Assembly (NCBI GenBank): GCA_040221475.1
Contig: JAVKEJ010000053.1
Span: 832,960-896,959 of the forward strand
Direction of reading: 5' to 3'
Length of the DNA stretch: 64,000 nucleotides
DNA from: WLXB01 sp040221475
GTDB taxonomy: Bacteria; Pseudomonadota; Alphaproteobacteria; Rhodospirillales; Rhodospirillaceae
Shown here: one piece after another, positions 16,468-25,220 of the stretch
How the letters are laid out: every line of letters starts with the position of its first letter
How positions within the stretch are numbered: the first letter of the stretch is position 1
Made by a program: the position numbers and the translations under genes
The notes under the pieces: generated by a model
Seen by the model: the letters and a program-made list of their open reading frames with translations, nothing else
What the model was told of the DNA's origin: nothing
Database searches by the model: none

Positions 16468-17691
16468 ATGGCCTCTCCCGCCCGCCGCACCCGCAGAACC
16501 ACAGACATATGGCCTGGCTTCGTTGACGCCTTAGCGACCCTTTTGATCATCATCATTTTTATTCTGATGGTATTTGTACTCGGACAGTTCTTTCTCGGTC
16601 AGGCCCTCTCTGGACGAGACGAAGCTCTGGACAGACTGACCCTGCAGATGAATGAGATTGGCGAAATGCTCGCGCTTGAGCGTCAGGAGAATCAGGAGTT
16701 ACGTCTGAATGTTTCCCAACTTTCAGATCAATTACAAACTGCTAATGCTGAACTGGACGGCATGGCAGCCCTGCGTATGGAAAACCTGGAGCTTTCCGGG
16801 CAAATCGCTGTCTTAACATCAGACGCAGAGACAGCCGCTGCACAGCGGGAACGCATGCAAGTCGCGTTAGACGCCGCAGCTGAAGCCGCAGCAGCAGATC
16901 AGGCGCTTCTCTCGAAGCAACGCCAGGAAGCGGCCCTTTTGCAACAGAGCATTCGGGCGCTTGAAGCCCTGCGGGCGGAGTTAGAAAGCGAAATCGAACG
17001 GCTTGGCGACAGCGTCGTTGAGCGTGAACGGCAAGTTGCCGATGAGCGCAAGCTGACCATAGAAGCACGCGCTCAAGCCGCGCTTATGACCCAGCAGTTG
17101 GAAGCTTTGCGAGAAGAACTCGGCCGACTTGTTGCAATCCTTGATGCCTCCGATGCGTTATCAGCCGAACAAAAAGCGCAGATCTCTGATCTCGGACGCC
17201 GAATGAACCGGGCTTTGGCAGGAAAAGTCCAAGAGTTACAGCAGTATCGTTCAGAGTTTTTCGGCCGTTTGCGAGACATATTGGGCACCCGCCCCGGCAT
17301 CAGAGTGGTTGGCGACCGGTTTGTATTCCAATCCGAAGTGCTTTTTTCCAGCGGCTCTGCTGACTTGGGCATCGAAGGTCAACGCCAGTTGGATCAATTG
17401 GCCAAGACCCTCATAGACATCTCACGGGATATTCCGGAAGAAGTTGACTGGATCATGCGTGTTGACGGCCATACGGATGATGTGCCGATCAGCACAGCTG
17501 AATTCCGCTCAAACTGGGAATTATCCAGCGCAAGAGCGCTCTCTGTTGTCAGATACTTAGTGACCCAAGGGATCCCTCCGGAACGGCTCGCTGCGGCGGG
17601 ATTTGGCGAGTATCAGCCGATCGACCCTGGCCAGACGCCCGATGCGCGCAGCCGAAACCGGCGTATTGAGCTCAAAATCGACCAAAGATAA
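16468..17691 (+). CDS. MotB-like protein with coiled coil and OmpA peptidoglycan-binding domain
   Basis: Partner of the preceding channel protein. A single membrane helix at about residues 15-45 starts with GFVDALATLL, whose Asp corresponds to the proton-binding Asp of MotB. A long coiled coil (about 45-250) with many Ala/Glu/Arg heptads follows. A full OmpA-like domain (about 270-405) has the motif VDGHTDDVPISTAEFRSNWELSSARA and ends with NRRIELKI. The coiled coil would span the periplasm to the cell wall. 19 bp after the channel gene. Energy-coupled envelope work is inferred; the actual task is unknown. Confidence 0.82.
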   Translation: MASPARRTRRTTDIWPGFVDALATLLIIIIFILMVFVLGQFFLGQALSGRDEALDRLTLQMNEIGEMLALERQENQELRLNVSQLSDQLQTANAELDGMAALRMENLELSGQIAVLTSDAETAAAQRERMQVALDAAAEAAAADQALLSKQRQEAALLQQSIRALEALRAELESEIERLGDSVVERERQVADERKLTIEARAQAALMTQQLEALREELGRLVAILDASDALSAEQKAQISDLGRRMNRALAGKVQELQQYRSEFFGRLRDILGTRPGIRVVGDRFVFQSEVLFSSGSADLGIEGQRQLDQLAKTLIDISRDIPEEVDWIMRVDGHTDDVPISTAEFRSNWELSSARALSVVRYLVTQGIPPERLAAAGFGEYQPIDPGQTPDARSRNRRIELKIDQR

Positions 17692-17790
17692 TTCAAAATC
17701 CAGCAGCTTAGTGCCGCTTTGGGTCGCCTTGGGCCTTGCGTCTACACTCTTGGTTCGGTATACCCCAGCGACTTTTTGGTGAGGAAAACC

Positions 17791-18015
17791 ATGAAAAAAA
17801 ATATTCATCCTGATTATCACGAAATCACCGTGATCATGACCGACGGCACGGAATACGTCACCCGCAGCACGATGGGCAAAAAAGGCGATGTGATTCGCCT
17901 TGACGTTGACCCCAAGACCCACCCGGCTTGGACAGGGGTTCACCGCCTGCTCGATTCCGGCGGTCAATTGGCAAAGTTTAATAAACGTTTCTCAAACTTT
18001 GGTTTGAAAAACTAA
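17791..18015 (+). CDS. rpmE: 50S ribosomal protein L31
   Basis: Start set at MKKNIHPDYHEITVIMTDG, the canonical N-terminus, with GAGGAAAACC upstream, giving 74 residues. No CxxC pair is present, so it is the zinc-free type. The segment HPAWTGVHRLLDSGGQLAKFNKRF is conserved in alphaproteobacterial L31. It has its own strong terminator downstream. Confidence 0.96.
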   Translation: MKKNIHPDYHEITVIMTDGTEYVTRSTMGKKGDVIRLDVDPKTHPAWTGVHRLLDSGGQLAKFNKRFSNFGLKN

Positions 18016-18042
18016 AACGCTGAAAAAAGCACAAGATATTGT

Positions 18043-18072
18043 AGCCGCCTTCTTCGGAAGGCGGCTTTTTTG
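18043..18072 (+). terminator. Strong terminator after rpmE
   Basis: Perfect 10-bp stem AGCCGCCTTC / GAAGGCGGCT closed by a TTCG tetraloop, followed by TTTTTT. A textbook intrinsic terminator. Confidence 0.93.
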
Positions 18073-18139
18073 TGTTGGGCGCGAACCTTTTCCGGTATCA
18101 ATACGTTTAGTGTTTAACGTCAATAATCACTGAATAGAT

Positions 18140-20008
18140 ATGCTCAGAGTTGTTCAATACGAAGTCCATATCTTTGATGAAGGTCGCTGGTACTTTCATG
18201 CGAGGTATCCTGGTGCTGAACGTGACCACGCATTATCTGATGCCAGACAGACCGAGTATCAGACCGGCTACCCGGCCAAAGTCATCAAAGACACCTATCA
18301 TCGTGATCTGAACTATTCTGAAGAATCGGTTATCTACATAAGTCCTAATGCCAAGAGTAAAGCCCAGAAACGCAAACCGCGTGGAAAACGACCGGGGACT
18401 TACACAACCCGCCAAACCGGCTCTGATCAAACTGCTCATCAGACCAAAAACGATACCGTAGACACCACTCCTGTCAGCCACGGTCAGTTCTTAACCCGTC
18501 TGGTGTTAGCTCTGTTGGGAAGCCTTTTGATTGCTTCAGCCTTAACTGTCCTTCTCGGAACAGTGCTCAATAATCTGCCGAAGCTTGGCATTTCGCTCTC
18601 AAACGACGTTGGCACCAAAATATCGGTGTATTGGTATATTGCGATGTTCGGGGTGAGCTGTATCGCTCTCAATAAAGCCTACGTGCCCTGGCGACGCCTG
18701 TTTGCAAAGCATGAAAAAGCTTCAAGAGCTGTAAGCCAAATCAAAACCGCCATGTCCAAGCCGGCGCAAGGAATGTCATTCAAGCCGAAATATGACTCCA
18801 GCGAACGCGAGCGCGAACGCGCTCAAGAAATACATGACATGAAAGTCCAACGCGGTGACCTAGATTCAATTGACATGGCAAAAGATGCCGACGCCAGCCA
18901 AGACCCCGAAGAGTTCGCTAGCGAAGTAGCTACTCCGGCTCCCCCAAAAAAGCCCACGCCTCAAGTTAAACACGAAGCGATAAAAGCTAGCACCCAGAAA
19001 AGCGCTGAAGAAAAGAAACCAGAGCACCCAAAGCCTAAAAATGAATCTCACCTAGAAGAACCTCATTTAGAAAATGACTCCAGAGCTGCGGACATAAAAA
19101 AAGCGGCTGTGTCCGAAGCAAACCGACCAACCCCGCTAACGGATATGGATTTAGACCGTCTAATGATGGTTAGATTCTTGGGCGATACGGTTATGAACCT
19201 ACGCACCAAGCAGGCGAAATTAGATGCAAAAACGCGGCATGGCGTAGCGCTTTATTTAGCTGGCGGTGCCGCGGCTCTTGCGGATCGCCGCGGCCTTACA
19301 CCCCAGCAGGAGAAAGATGTTCTCTCAGAAGCCTTAACCTTGCTTGGACAGTCAAACGAGGAACGAGAGACTTTTTTAACGAGTGCTGAACAAGAACTGG
19401 AGATGCCAAAGAACAAGGAAGTCGTTCACGCTGGCGAAGAGGCGATGTATCAACACCTGCAATTGTCGAATAAACCAAACGAAAGTTTAAGAGCTGCGAT
19501 TGCGAAATGGGAACAGCCAACCGAGCGCCAAACACCTCCCGTCGCTGATGTTTTTCTTCTGTCCTCACTGTCCATCGAGAATACTTTTGACGGAGCAGAC
19601 GATATTGAACGCCATAATAGAGTCGTGCGGGCAGCCCTAACCCGATTCAACGGTGAAGAAATACGTCACACTGGTAAGGGTGTCTTTGCCCGCTTTACCG
19701 GTCCAGAAGACGCCCTAAGGGCAACGCTACTTATTCAGCGCACCAACGACAATGACAGTTCAACGGCGCCGACATTGCGCCTGGCACTGGCAGCAGGTCA
19801 AAACTCACACGATGGTGCCGACATAACGGGACATGTTTTTGAATACTTAAATGAACTTTGCAGTCAAATAGACAGCGGTCAGATTGCTGGCGACGCCCGC
19901 CTGCAAAATAGCTGGAATACCAGCACCAGCCTCTCTGATGTGTCCAACGGGCACAACATTATCTGGAAACAGCCTCCCGCCAGAAAATTGGCATCCGTAC
20001 CGGCATAG
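18140..20008 (+). CDS. Membrane protein with a degenerate (inactive) class III cyclase domain
   Basis: Paralogue of the next gene. Residues 1-70 form a small N-terminal domain (VQYEVHIFDEGRWYFHARY ... GYPAKVIKDTYH). Two membrane helices lie at about 119-141 and 161-178. A charged linker follows, then a helical domain at about 333-450, then a class III nucleotidyl-cyclase-like domain at about 468-600. Compared with the next protein, the first metal Asp is Ser476, the second metal Asp is Lys513 (HTGKG instead of HTGDG), the purine-specifying Lys is Arg509, and the transition-state Arg is Glu. Catalysis is therefore not expected. A regulatory or scaffolding partner of the active paralogue is the natural inference. 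Confidence 0.8.
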   Translation: MLRVVQYEVHIFDEGRWYFHARYPGAERDHALSDARQTEYQTGYPAKVIKDTYHRDLNYSEESVIYISPNAKSKAQKRKPRGKRPGTYTTRQTGSDQTAHQTKNDTVDTTPVSHGQFLTRLVLALLGSLLIASALTVLLGTVLNNLPKLGISLSNDVGTKISVYWYIAMFGVSCIALNKAYVPWRRLFAKHEKASRAVSQIKTAMSKPAQGMSFKPKYDSSERERERAQEIHDMKVQRGDLDSIDMAKDADASQDPEEFASEVATPAPPKKPTPQVKHEAIKASTQKSAEEKKPEHPKPKNESHLEEPHLENDSRAADIKKAAVSEANRPTPLTDMDLDRLMMVRFLGDTVMNLRTKQAKLDAKTRHGVALYLAGGAAALADRRGLTPQQEKDVLSEALTLLGQSNEERETFLTSAEQELEMPKNKEVVHAGEEAMYQHLQLSNKPNESLRAAIAKWEQPTERQTPPVADVFLLSSLSIENTFDGADDIERHNRVVRAALTRFNGEEIRHTGKGVFARFTGPEDALRATLLIQRTNDNDSSTAPTLRLALAAGQNSHDGADITGHVFEYLNELCSQIDSGQIAGDARLQNSWNTSTSLSDVSNGHNIIWKQPPARKLASVPA

Positions 20009-20191
20009 TCGCGTTAATCGCAACATTGTCATATTTGCGCGCATTGCGCGTTAATTCGAACTTAGGGTTTAATCCTCATATTGTTGAGTTGAGGAGCATT
20101 AACGACTACAAATCCTCCTTAATGGTGGGGTCACAAGACTCAATTTTCGACCGTTGATAAAGGGCTGCTGGTTAAGCAGTGAACGCGGCAC

Positions 20192-22132
20192 ATGGCGATT
20201 GAGCATTTCGAAGTCTATTATTTTCAGAATGGCCGATGGCATGTTCATGCAAGGTTTGAAACCCAAGAACGTGAAATTGCGATTGAGGAAGCGAAGTCTG
20301 TAGAGGCAAATCTCGGCTACCCAGCGCGGGTCATTCGCGAAACCTTCTATCCAGAATCAAACACCACAGAAGAAGTCGTCTCCTACCAAGGCAACCGTGC
20401 AAAAAAGATCACAGATTCAGACTCAATGTTTGGAGCCAGTGACCCTGGCGGTGCGCCTCGAAAAGGAAAAAATGCTGCTGGACCAGCCAGGGGTGCAAGC
20501 CGATCTGAAAGCAAAGAACGCTCTTCGGCAGGTCAATCTGGGCGTGGCGCTCAGCGCCAACAGGTCATCAAGAAAGATGACCGAACAAAAAAACAAAAAA
20601 CGAGAAAAAAAGCTAAGAACGCAATACTGGTCGTGCTGACCGGATTCATTCTGAGCTTAGTAACTGCCGTTATTGGTTCTCTCGCCATTACACTGATTCT
20701 GTTTCAGTTGGTTGAGGCTGGTCTCGTACCATCAGGAAACCGGAATGCTCTTGTCTTCGGTACATTTATCTTATTGTTCTTCGGCACAGCATTTATGTAT
20801 CTGAATAAAAAGTTCAATTTAGTTCAGATCTTTAAGAAGCAACCGAAGAAAAGTCGTGGCCCCGCCCCCAAAACGATTCCGATCAATCAGGCCAATAAAA
20901 GCAAAAGCGTCCCAACAGATGTTTCATATCTAGCCGACGCTGACCTTGAGGAGTTAACCAAGCGCGTACGAGCTCAAGAAGAACAGGAAGATGGCCTCGC
21001 CCCGTCCCTTGATGATAATGAGGGCTTCGAGACTAACAAACCTGATGACAATGCAAAGCAGGAGTCTGAAGACAAAGCCGCCGAGAACAAAAAATCGGAC
21101 AAAAAAAAGGAAGACGACAAAAAGAAAAAAGACACTCAAAAGAAAGCAAAACAAGACGAAGAAAAAAAGAAAGCTGACGCAAAGAAGAAAAAACCGAAAA
21201 GCCCTGCCGATGCAGCAAAACCAGAATTTCTAAAGTTTTTAACAAATGCCGTAACCTCTATTCAAAGCGAACACGCTCAACTGAATACCTTCAGCAAGTT
21301 CGGCATGAACCTCTATATGTGTGGCGCTTGCACAACCATATGCCAGGCCAAAGGGCTCACCAACGACGTAATGTTGGGTCTCCTCAAGGACGGCCTTAGC
21401 CTGATCGGTACCAATGCCGCGCGCGCTCAGTCTTTCTGTGACGATATTCCAGCACACAGTCAAAATCCGCGCTACGCAGGGATGATTCAGGCCGGCAGTA
21501 AAGCCATGAGTAACTTTATGGCTGGAGTAGCCGCAGCGAACGCAGGCTTAAGTGCGTTACTGACAGAATGGAATTTACCCGAAAAAAGACCATCCGTGCC
21601 CAACATGTTTACATTTCTATTCACCGACATTGTCGGCTCTACGGCCATGACTCAGCAATTAGGCAATGCTGGCGCCCAAAAGGCGGTGCGGGCACACAAT
21701 GATGCTGTGCGCGGCGCAATCCAAAAATTCAATGGCCGAGAGGTGAAACACACGGGGGACGGCATTATGGCCACCTTCCCCGATGGTCCATCGGCGGTCG
21801 CAGCTTCAATACAGATGTTGCAAGCCATTGCCTCCCACAACAAATCCACCCCGGATATTCCAGTTGAGATCAGAATAGGCGTCAATACCGGTGAAGCGGT
21901 TGAAGAAGAGAACGACTTTTTCGGCCAGGCTGTGCAAATGACCGCACGCATCTGTGATAAAGCCGCTGATGGCCATGCCTGGGTTTCAGAGGTTGTGGTG
22001 CAGTCTTGTCAAGGACAACGGTTCGGCTTCCTACCGCGCGGTGAGTTCGAAATGAAGGGTATCGAAAAACCGAAGGCGCTTTTCGAGATTGCCTGGACCG
22101 ATGCCCATCGCGATGAACTGGCCGACCTTTAA
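20192..22132 (+). CDS. Membrane-bound class III adenylate cyclase
   Basis: Same layout as the preceding gene. N-terminal domain 1-62 (FEVYYFQNGRWHVHARFE ... GYPARVIRETFY), basic segment, membrane helices at about 144-171 and 186-203, Lys/Glu/Asp-rich linker (about 290-340), helical domain (343-460), and cyclase domain (470-640). Catalytic residues are present: D479 in FTDIVGST, D523 in HTGDG, purine-specifying K519 and D575 (an ATP-type pair), and R586. The usual transition-state Asn is Gln582, a variant seen in other cyclases. Predicted to make cAMP on the cytoplasmic side; the sensed signal is unknown. A 183-bp gap to its paralogue suggests a separate promoter. Confidence 0.85.
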   Translation: MAIEHFEVYYFQNGRWHVHARFETQEREIAIEEAKSVEANLGYPARVIRETFYPESNTTEEVVSYQGNRAKKITDSDSMFGASDPGGAPRKGKNAAGPARGASRSESKERSSAGQSGRGAQRQQVIKKDDRTKKQKTRKKAKNAILVVLTGFILSLVTAVIGSLAITLILFQLVEAGLVPSGNRNALVFGTFILLFFGTAFMYLNKKFNLVQIFKKQPKKSRGPAPKTIPINQANKSKSVPTDVSYLADADLEELTKRVRAQEEQEDGLAPSLDDNEGFETNKPDDNAKQESEDKAAENKKSDKKKEDDKKKKDTQKKAKQDEEKKKADAKKKKPKSPADAAKPEFLKFLTNAVTSIQSEHAQLNTFSKFGMNLYMCGACTTICQAKGLTNDVMLGLLKDGLSLIGTNAARAQSFCDDIPAHSQNPRYAGMIQAGSKAMSNFMAGVAAANAGLSALLTEWNLPEKRPSVPNMFTFLFTDIVGSTAMTQQLGNAGAQKAVRAHNDAVRGAIQKFNGREVKHTGDGIMATFPDGPSAVAASIQMLQAIASHNKSTPDIPVEIRIGVNTGEAVEEENDFFGQAVQMTARICDKAADGHAWVSEVVVQSCQGQRFGFLPRGEFEMKGIEKPKALFEIAWTDAHRDELADL

Positions 22133-22158
22133 AGCACAAGTTACGCTCACGCCCTTAG

Positions 22159-22338
22159 TTACTTAAACACTGATTCAGCACCCATTCGCGCACTCTGTTT
22201 CGCTTTAATTGCGTTCTTGGTGCGCTCAATCTCTTGCGACAGTGTCTGTATGTAGTCTTCCAAGTCCTCAATCGACATCACTGTCAGATCACGAGGTTTC
22301 GACTTTTTGCGCAACGGCTCTAGTTCTTCGCCATCCAT
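22159..22338 (-). CDS. DUF1192 small protein
   Basis: A 59-codon gene. The protein begins MDGEELEPLRKKSKPRDLTV, continues with the coiled-coil core SIEDLEDYIQTLSQEIERTK and ends GAESVFK. GGGGAG lies 6 nt upstream of the ATG, which fixes the start. DUF1192 proteins of this size and sequence are typical of Alphaproteobacteria and are often found, as here, divergent from an NAD(P)H:quinone oxidoreductase. Function unknown. Confidence 0.88.
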   Translation of the reverse strand: MDGEELEPLRKKSKPRDLTVMSIEDLEDYIQTLSQEIERTKNAIKAKQSARMGAESVFK

Positions 22339-22429
22339 AATTGTCTCCCCTTCCTAACGCTTGCACTGGCCTGGACGGTGCAAGTTGTGGTCATTAAAGT
22401 CCGCCTAACTTTACGCCACAAGAAAGAGG

Positions 22430-23440
22430 ATGCAAAAGAACATGAATAATCAGGTCATGAACTGCGTCGAAATCTCTGAGTCTGGAGGCCCGGACGTGTT
22501 GGTCATGGGGCAACGCTCAATTCCAACACCTGATCGCAACCAGATCTTAATCCAAGTCGCCGCCGCTGGTGTGAACCGTCCAGATGTCTTTCAGCGCCTC
22601 GGGCAGTACCCAGCGCCGGACGGCGCGTCGGACATTCCAGGGCTAGAAGTCTCTGGCATAGTTCATTCGACCGGTTCAGATGTGGTGGGACTTAAAGTCG
22701 GCGACTCTGTCTGCGCCTTATTGACGGGCGGCGGCTATGCCGAATTTGCGATCGCGGACGCAGGGGCTTGCTTGAAGATACCGAGCAACGTCAGTCTCAT
22801 AGAAGCGGCAGCTCTTCCCGAGACAACTTTTACAGTGTGGCATAACGTATTTGAGCTTGGGCAACTCTTAGCCACCGATTCAGTTCTTATCCACGGCGGC
22901 TCTAGCGGCATAGGAACGACCGCAATCCAAATGGCGAAAGCCCACGGCAGCGAGGTCATTGTCACAGCCGGGTCAGATGAAAAATGCCAAGCCTGCCTCG
23001 ATTTAGGCGCAGACATAGCCATAAATTACAAAAACCAGGACTTTGTGGAGGTTATCAGAAACCGCCCGCAAAAAGGCGTCAACGTCATCTTGGATATGGT
23101 GGGTGGGGATTATATTCCGCGCAATCTGAAGTGCCTCAGACCGGACGGACGCCTCGTGTTTATCGCCTTTCTTGGCGGTTCAAAATCTGAAGTTGATTTT
23201 ATGCAGGTCATGCTCAAACGGCTCACCATCACGGGATCGACTTTGCGGGCCAGATCAGCGAATTTTAAAACTGGAATTGCTGATTCCATCAGAAAAACCG
23301 TCTGGCCGTGGGTCGAAAGCGGTCGCTACAGACCCAGAATCGACTGTATTCTGCCACTTTCTAAGGCATCTGAGGCCCATGCGCTGATGGAAAACAGTGG
23401 CCATATCGGTAAAATTTTACTGCGAACGAAAGATAATTAG
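22430..23440 (+). CDS. NAD(P)H:quinone oxidoreductase, PIG3 type (zinc-free MDR)
   Basis: Medium-chain dehydrogenase/reductase fold of the quinone oxidoreductase (TP53I3/PIG3) group. N-terminal GroES-like domain contains AAGVNRPDVFQRLGQYP, and the Rossmann domain contains LIHGGSSGIGTTAIQMAKAHG. No structural or catalytic zinc cysteines. Length 336. Start ambiguous: AAAGAGG touches the ATG at 22430, while the ATG at 22442 has workable spacing. Expected to reduce quinones or enones with NADPH in the cytoplasm. Confidence 0.88.
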   Translation: MQKNMNNQVMNCVEISESGGPDVLVMGQRSIPTPDRNQILIQVAAAGVNRPDVFQRLGQYPAPDGASDIPGLEVSGIVHSTGSDVVGLKVGDSVCALLTGGGYAEFAIADAGACLKIPSNVSLIEAAALPETTFTVWHNVFELGQLLATDSVLIHGGSSGIGTTAIQMAKAHGSEVIVTAGSDEKCQACLDLGADIAINYKNQDFVEVIRNRPQKGVNVILDMVGGDYIPRNLKCLRPDGRLVFIAFLGGSKSEVDFMQVMLKRLTITGSTLRARSANFKTGIADSIRKTVWPWVESGRYRPRIDCILPLSKASEAHALMENSGHIGKILLRTKDN

Positions 23441-23559
23441 GCGTTCTGCGGGTTTGACCCTATATCCCCTCTTCCGATATACCATCGCCATAATTTGCAG
23501 TTTACCGCGCCGCCGCCAGGATTGGCGGATGCTGGTCACCCACCCGAAAGGACGCTTCC

Positions 23560-24216
23560 ATGGCTTTGCCGTTGATGCCAAAAGCGACAGCCGTCTGGCT
23601 GGTCGATAATACGACGCTTAACTTTGATCAGATTGCCGAGTTCACCGGCATGCACGAGCTTGAAATTCAAGCCATCGCCGACGGGGAAGTTGCTGTTGGT
23701 ATTGTTGGTGTAGATCCGAGGACCAATGGTCAACTGTCTGCCGATGAAATCAAACGTGGCGAAGAAAATGAGTCTTACAGACTCAAGCTGAGCAAATCTG
23801 ATATTCCGAAGCCTACAGCCCGCGGCAAAGGCGCACGCTACACACCTGTTTCAAAACGCCAAGAGCGACCAGATGCCATTGCGTGGTTATTGCGTCATCA
23901 CCCTGAATTGAAGGACTCACAAGTCTCACGTTTACTGGGCACAACAAAACCGACAATCAATTCTATTCGAGATCGTACCCATTGGAACATTCAAAATATT
24001 AAACCTCAGAACCCCATTACACTTGGGTTGTGCTCTGAGCCGGACCTGCAGAAAGCTCTGCTGCTCGCTGCAAAGCGCGCTAAAAAAGCAGGCATAGAGC
24101 CACCCAAGCCGGAGCCTTTGCCAGAAGAAGAGGCAACGCCGGTAGTTGAAAAAGCTCCTGCCGCACCAGAAGTCACAGCCGAAAACTTATTCCGGCCAAG
24201 CACCCAGGAAAATTAA
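23560..24216 (+). CDS. trcR: DUF1013 cell-cycle transcriptional regulator (TrcR)
   Basis: Alphaproteobacterial DUF1013 protein; the Caulobacter member TrcR is an RNA-polymerase-associated cell-cycle regulator. The N-terminal MPKATAVWLVDNTTLNFDQIAEFTGMHELE, read in pieces, is the family hallmark. A central helix-turn-helix-like segment, DSQVSRLLGTTKPTINSIRDR (about residues 120-142), follows. The C-terminus is Pro/Glu-rich. Length 218 is normal. GAAAGGACG precedes the ATG at good spacing. It is a single-gene unit. Confidence 0.92.
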   Translation: MALPLMPKATAVWLVDNTTLNFDQIAEFTGMHELEIQAIADGEVAVGIVGVDPRTNGQLSADEIKRGEENESYRLKLSKSDIPKPTARGKGARYTPVSKRQERPDAIAWLLRHHPELKDSQVSRLLGTTKPTINSIRDRTHWNIQNIKPQNPITLGLCSEPDLQKALLLAAKRAKKAGIEPPKPEPLPEEEATPVVEKAPAAPEVTAENLFRPSTQEN

Positions 24217-24230
24217 ATCCCTTCAGAAAA

Positions 24231-24257
24231 ACGGCCCGTCCAAAGAAAGACAGGCCG
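24231..24257 (-). terminator. Second of two tandem terminators for the minus-strand DUF465 gene
   Basis: On the minus strand CGGCCTGTC and GACGGGCCG pair with one mismatch around a TTTCTTTG loop, followed by TTTTTC. It is a near copy (about 25 bp) of the hairpin at 24285-24314. Confidence 0.7.
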
Positions 24258-24284
24258 CATGGAATAAAACGTGGGATTAAAAAA

Positions 24285-24314
24285 GACGGCCCGTCCAAAG
24301 AAGGACAGGCCGTC
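24285..24314 (-). terminator. First of two tandem terminators for the minus-strand DUF465 gene
   Basis: On the minus strand GACGGCCTGTCC and GGACGGGCCGTC form an 11-bp stem with one mismatch, loop TTCTTT, followed by TTTTTTAA. No T-run follows on the plus strand, so it serves the minus-strand gene rather than trcR. Confidence 0.8.
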
Positions 24315-24432
24315 GGGGTTCTGTGGGGGATCCAAACCCACTTCTTTTAGGTCTTAACGTATTACTCTTAACGGGCGCACAACCTTTTTGAGGTCGGTAT
24401 TTTTACCTGCTGACGTGTCTAATTGCCTCAGG

Positions 24433-24597
24433 TTATCCAGATATTCGATGGAGTTCATCTTTAAGTCGAAGCTTTTGCTTCTTCATGGCATGGACCGTTA
24501 CTTGATCGGGAGATGGCCTGTTTTCTTCTGCTTCGATCTCATGGTCGAGTTTTTCATGCTTCATTTTCAATGTTTCCAGACGAGCATCCGTACCCAT
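24433..24597 (-). CDS. DUF465 (YdcH-like) small protein
   Basis: 54-residue protein with the DUF465 pattern: LETLKMKHEKLDHEIEAEENRP, then VHAMKKQKLRLKDELHRI. The start is set at MGTDARLETL because the frame upstream has no matching signal; a 65-codon version starting at 24630 is possible. Two near-identical terminator hairpins follow it downstream. Function unknown; relatives are short, highly charged helical hairpins. Confidence 0.85.
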   Translation of the reverse strand: MGTDARLETLKMKHEKLDHEIEAEENRPSPDQVTVHAMKKQKLRLKDELHRISG

Positions 24598-24962
24598 AGA
24601 CAAACTCCTATTAATACTTATCCACAACACCTCATGCTAACGCCGCCGCGCCGGTCAACGCTAGAGGCTTGTCTAACTGGCTGACTTTATTTGGTTTTTT
24701 GAGAGTAATTTTATTATCCAATTACCTCATATTCGTAGCAGTTAAGGTTGGAATCGGTCGTTTGGTCAGAAATTGCGAAATAATCGCCCGATTTCCGGGG
24801 CTTTAACGCAGTGACCGCAACAGACCCATCTTATAAAACTGGGAATACCAGCGTCCGCGACTCGGTTCGCACGAAATGGCGAAAATATCGCTCAGAAACG
24901 CGCGCTCGGGGCGTGACATTTGCCACCTATACAGGCGTCCCGTAACTCAGTAAGCATGCCTC
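24598..24962. other. 365-bp intergenic region between two divergent DUF465 genes
   Basis: No coding frame or RNA structure recognised. The part near 24660-24730 is AT-rich and may hold the promoter for the left gene; nothing certain can be named. Confidence 0.4.
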
Positions 24963-25175
24963 ATGTCCGACACCGATGACCCTCAAAAGAAGATCCAAGA
25001 GAAGGTTGCAGCCTTAGAGCTCGAGCACCGGGATTTGGATGATGTGATCAGCAACCTGGAGAGCCAGGGCGAGTTTGACCAACTCAAGCTGTCACGCCTG
25101 AAAAAGCGGAAACTGATGTTGAAAGATCAGATTGCCTCGCTGCGTGATAATCTGTTTCCGGATATTATTGCCTAG
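24963..25175 (+). CDS. DUF465 (YdcH-like) small protein, second copy
   Basis: 70-residue protein of the same family as the gene at 24433-24597 but more diverged. The core is EKVAALELEHRDLDDVISNLE, then DQLKLSRLKKRKLMLKDQIASL, the usual helix-turn-helix hairpin. No convincing Shine-Dalgarno precedes the ATG. Two DUF465 genes arranged head to head occur in several alphaproteobacterial genomes to my knowledge. Function unknown. Confidence 0.85.
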   Translation: MSDTDDPQKKIQEKVAALELEHRDLDDVISNLESQGEFDQLKLSRLKKRKLMLKDQIASLRDNLFPDIIA

Positions 25176-25220
25176 GCAAAGACGCTATCGCAAAAGGCTT
25201 CCAGCCTAGCCCTTGCTGGA

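Noticed and set aside
15240..17691. Zorya-type anti-phage defence (ZorA/ZorB)
   Set aside because: The MotA-like and MotB-like genes resemble ZorA/ZorB, but no ZorC, ZorD or ZorE gene is adjacent; the neighbours are an OmpA-like gene and rpmE.
20051..20065. CtrA-box-like TTAA-N7-TTAG upstream of the active cyclase gene
   Set aside because: Only 7 of 8 consensus bases and such sites occur by chance in AT-rich gaps; nothing else supports CtrA control.
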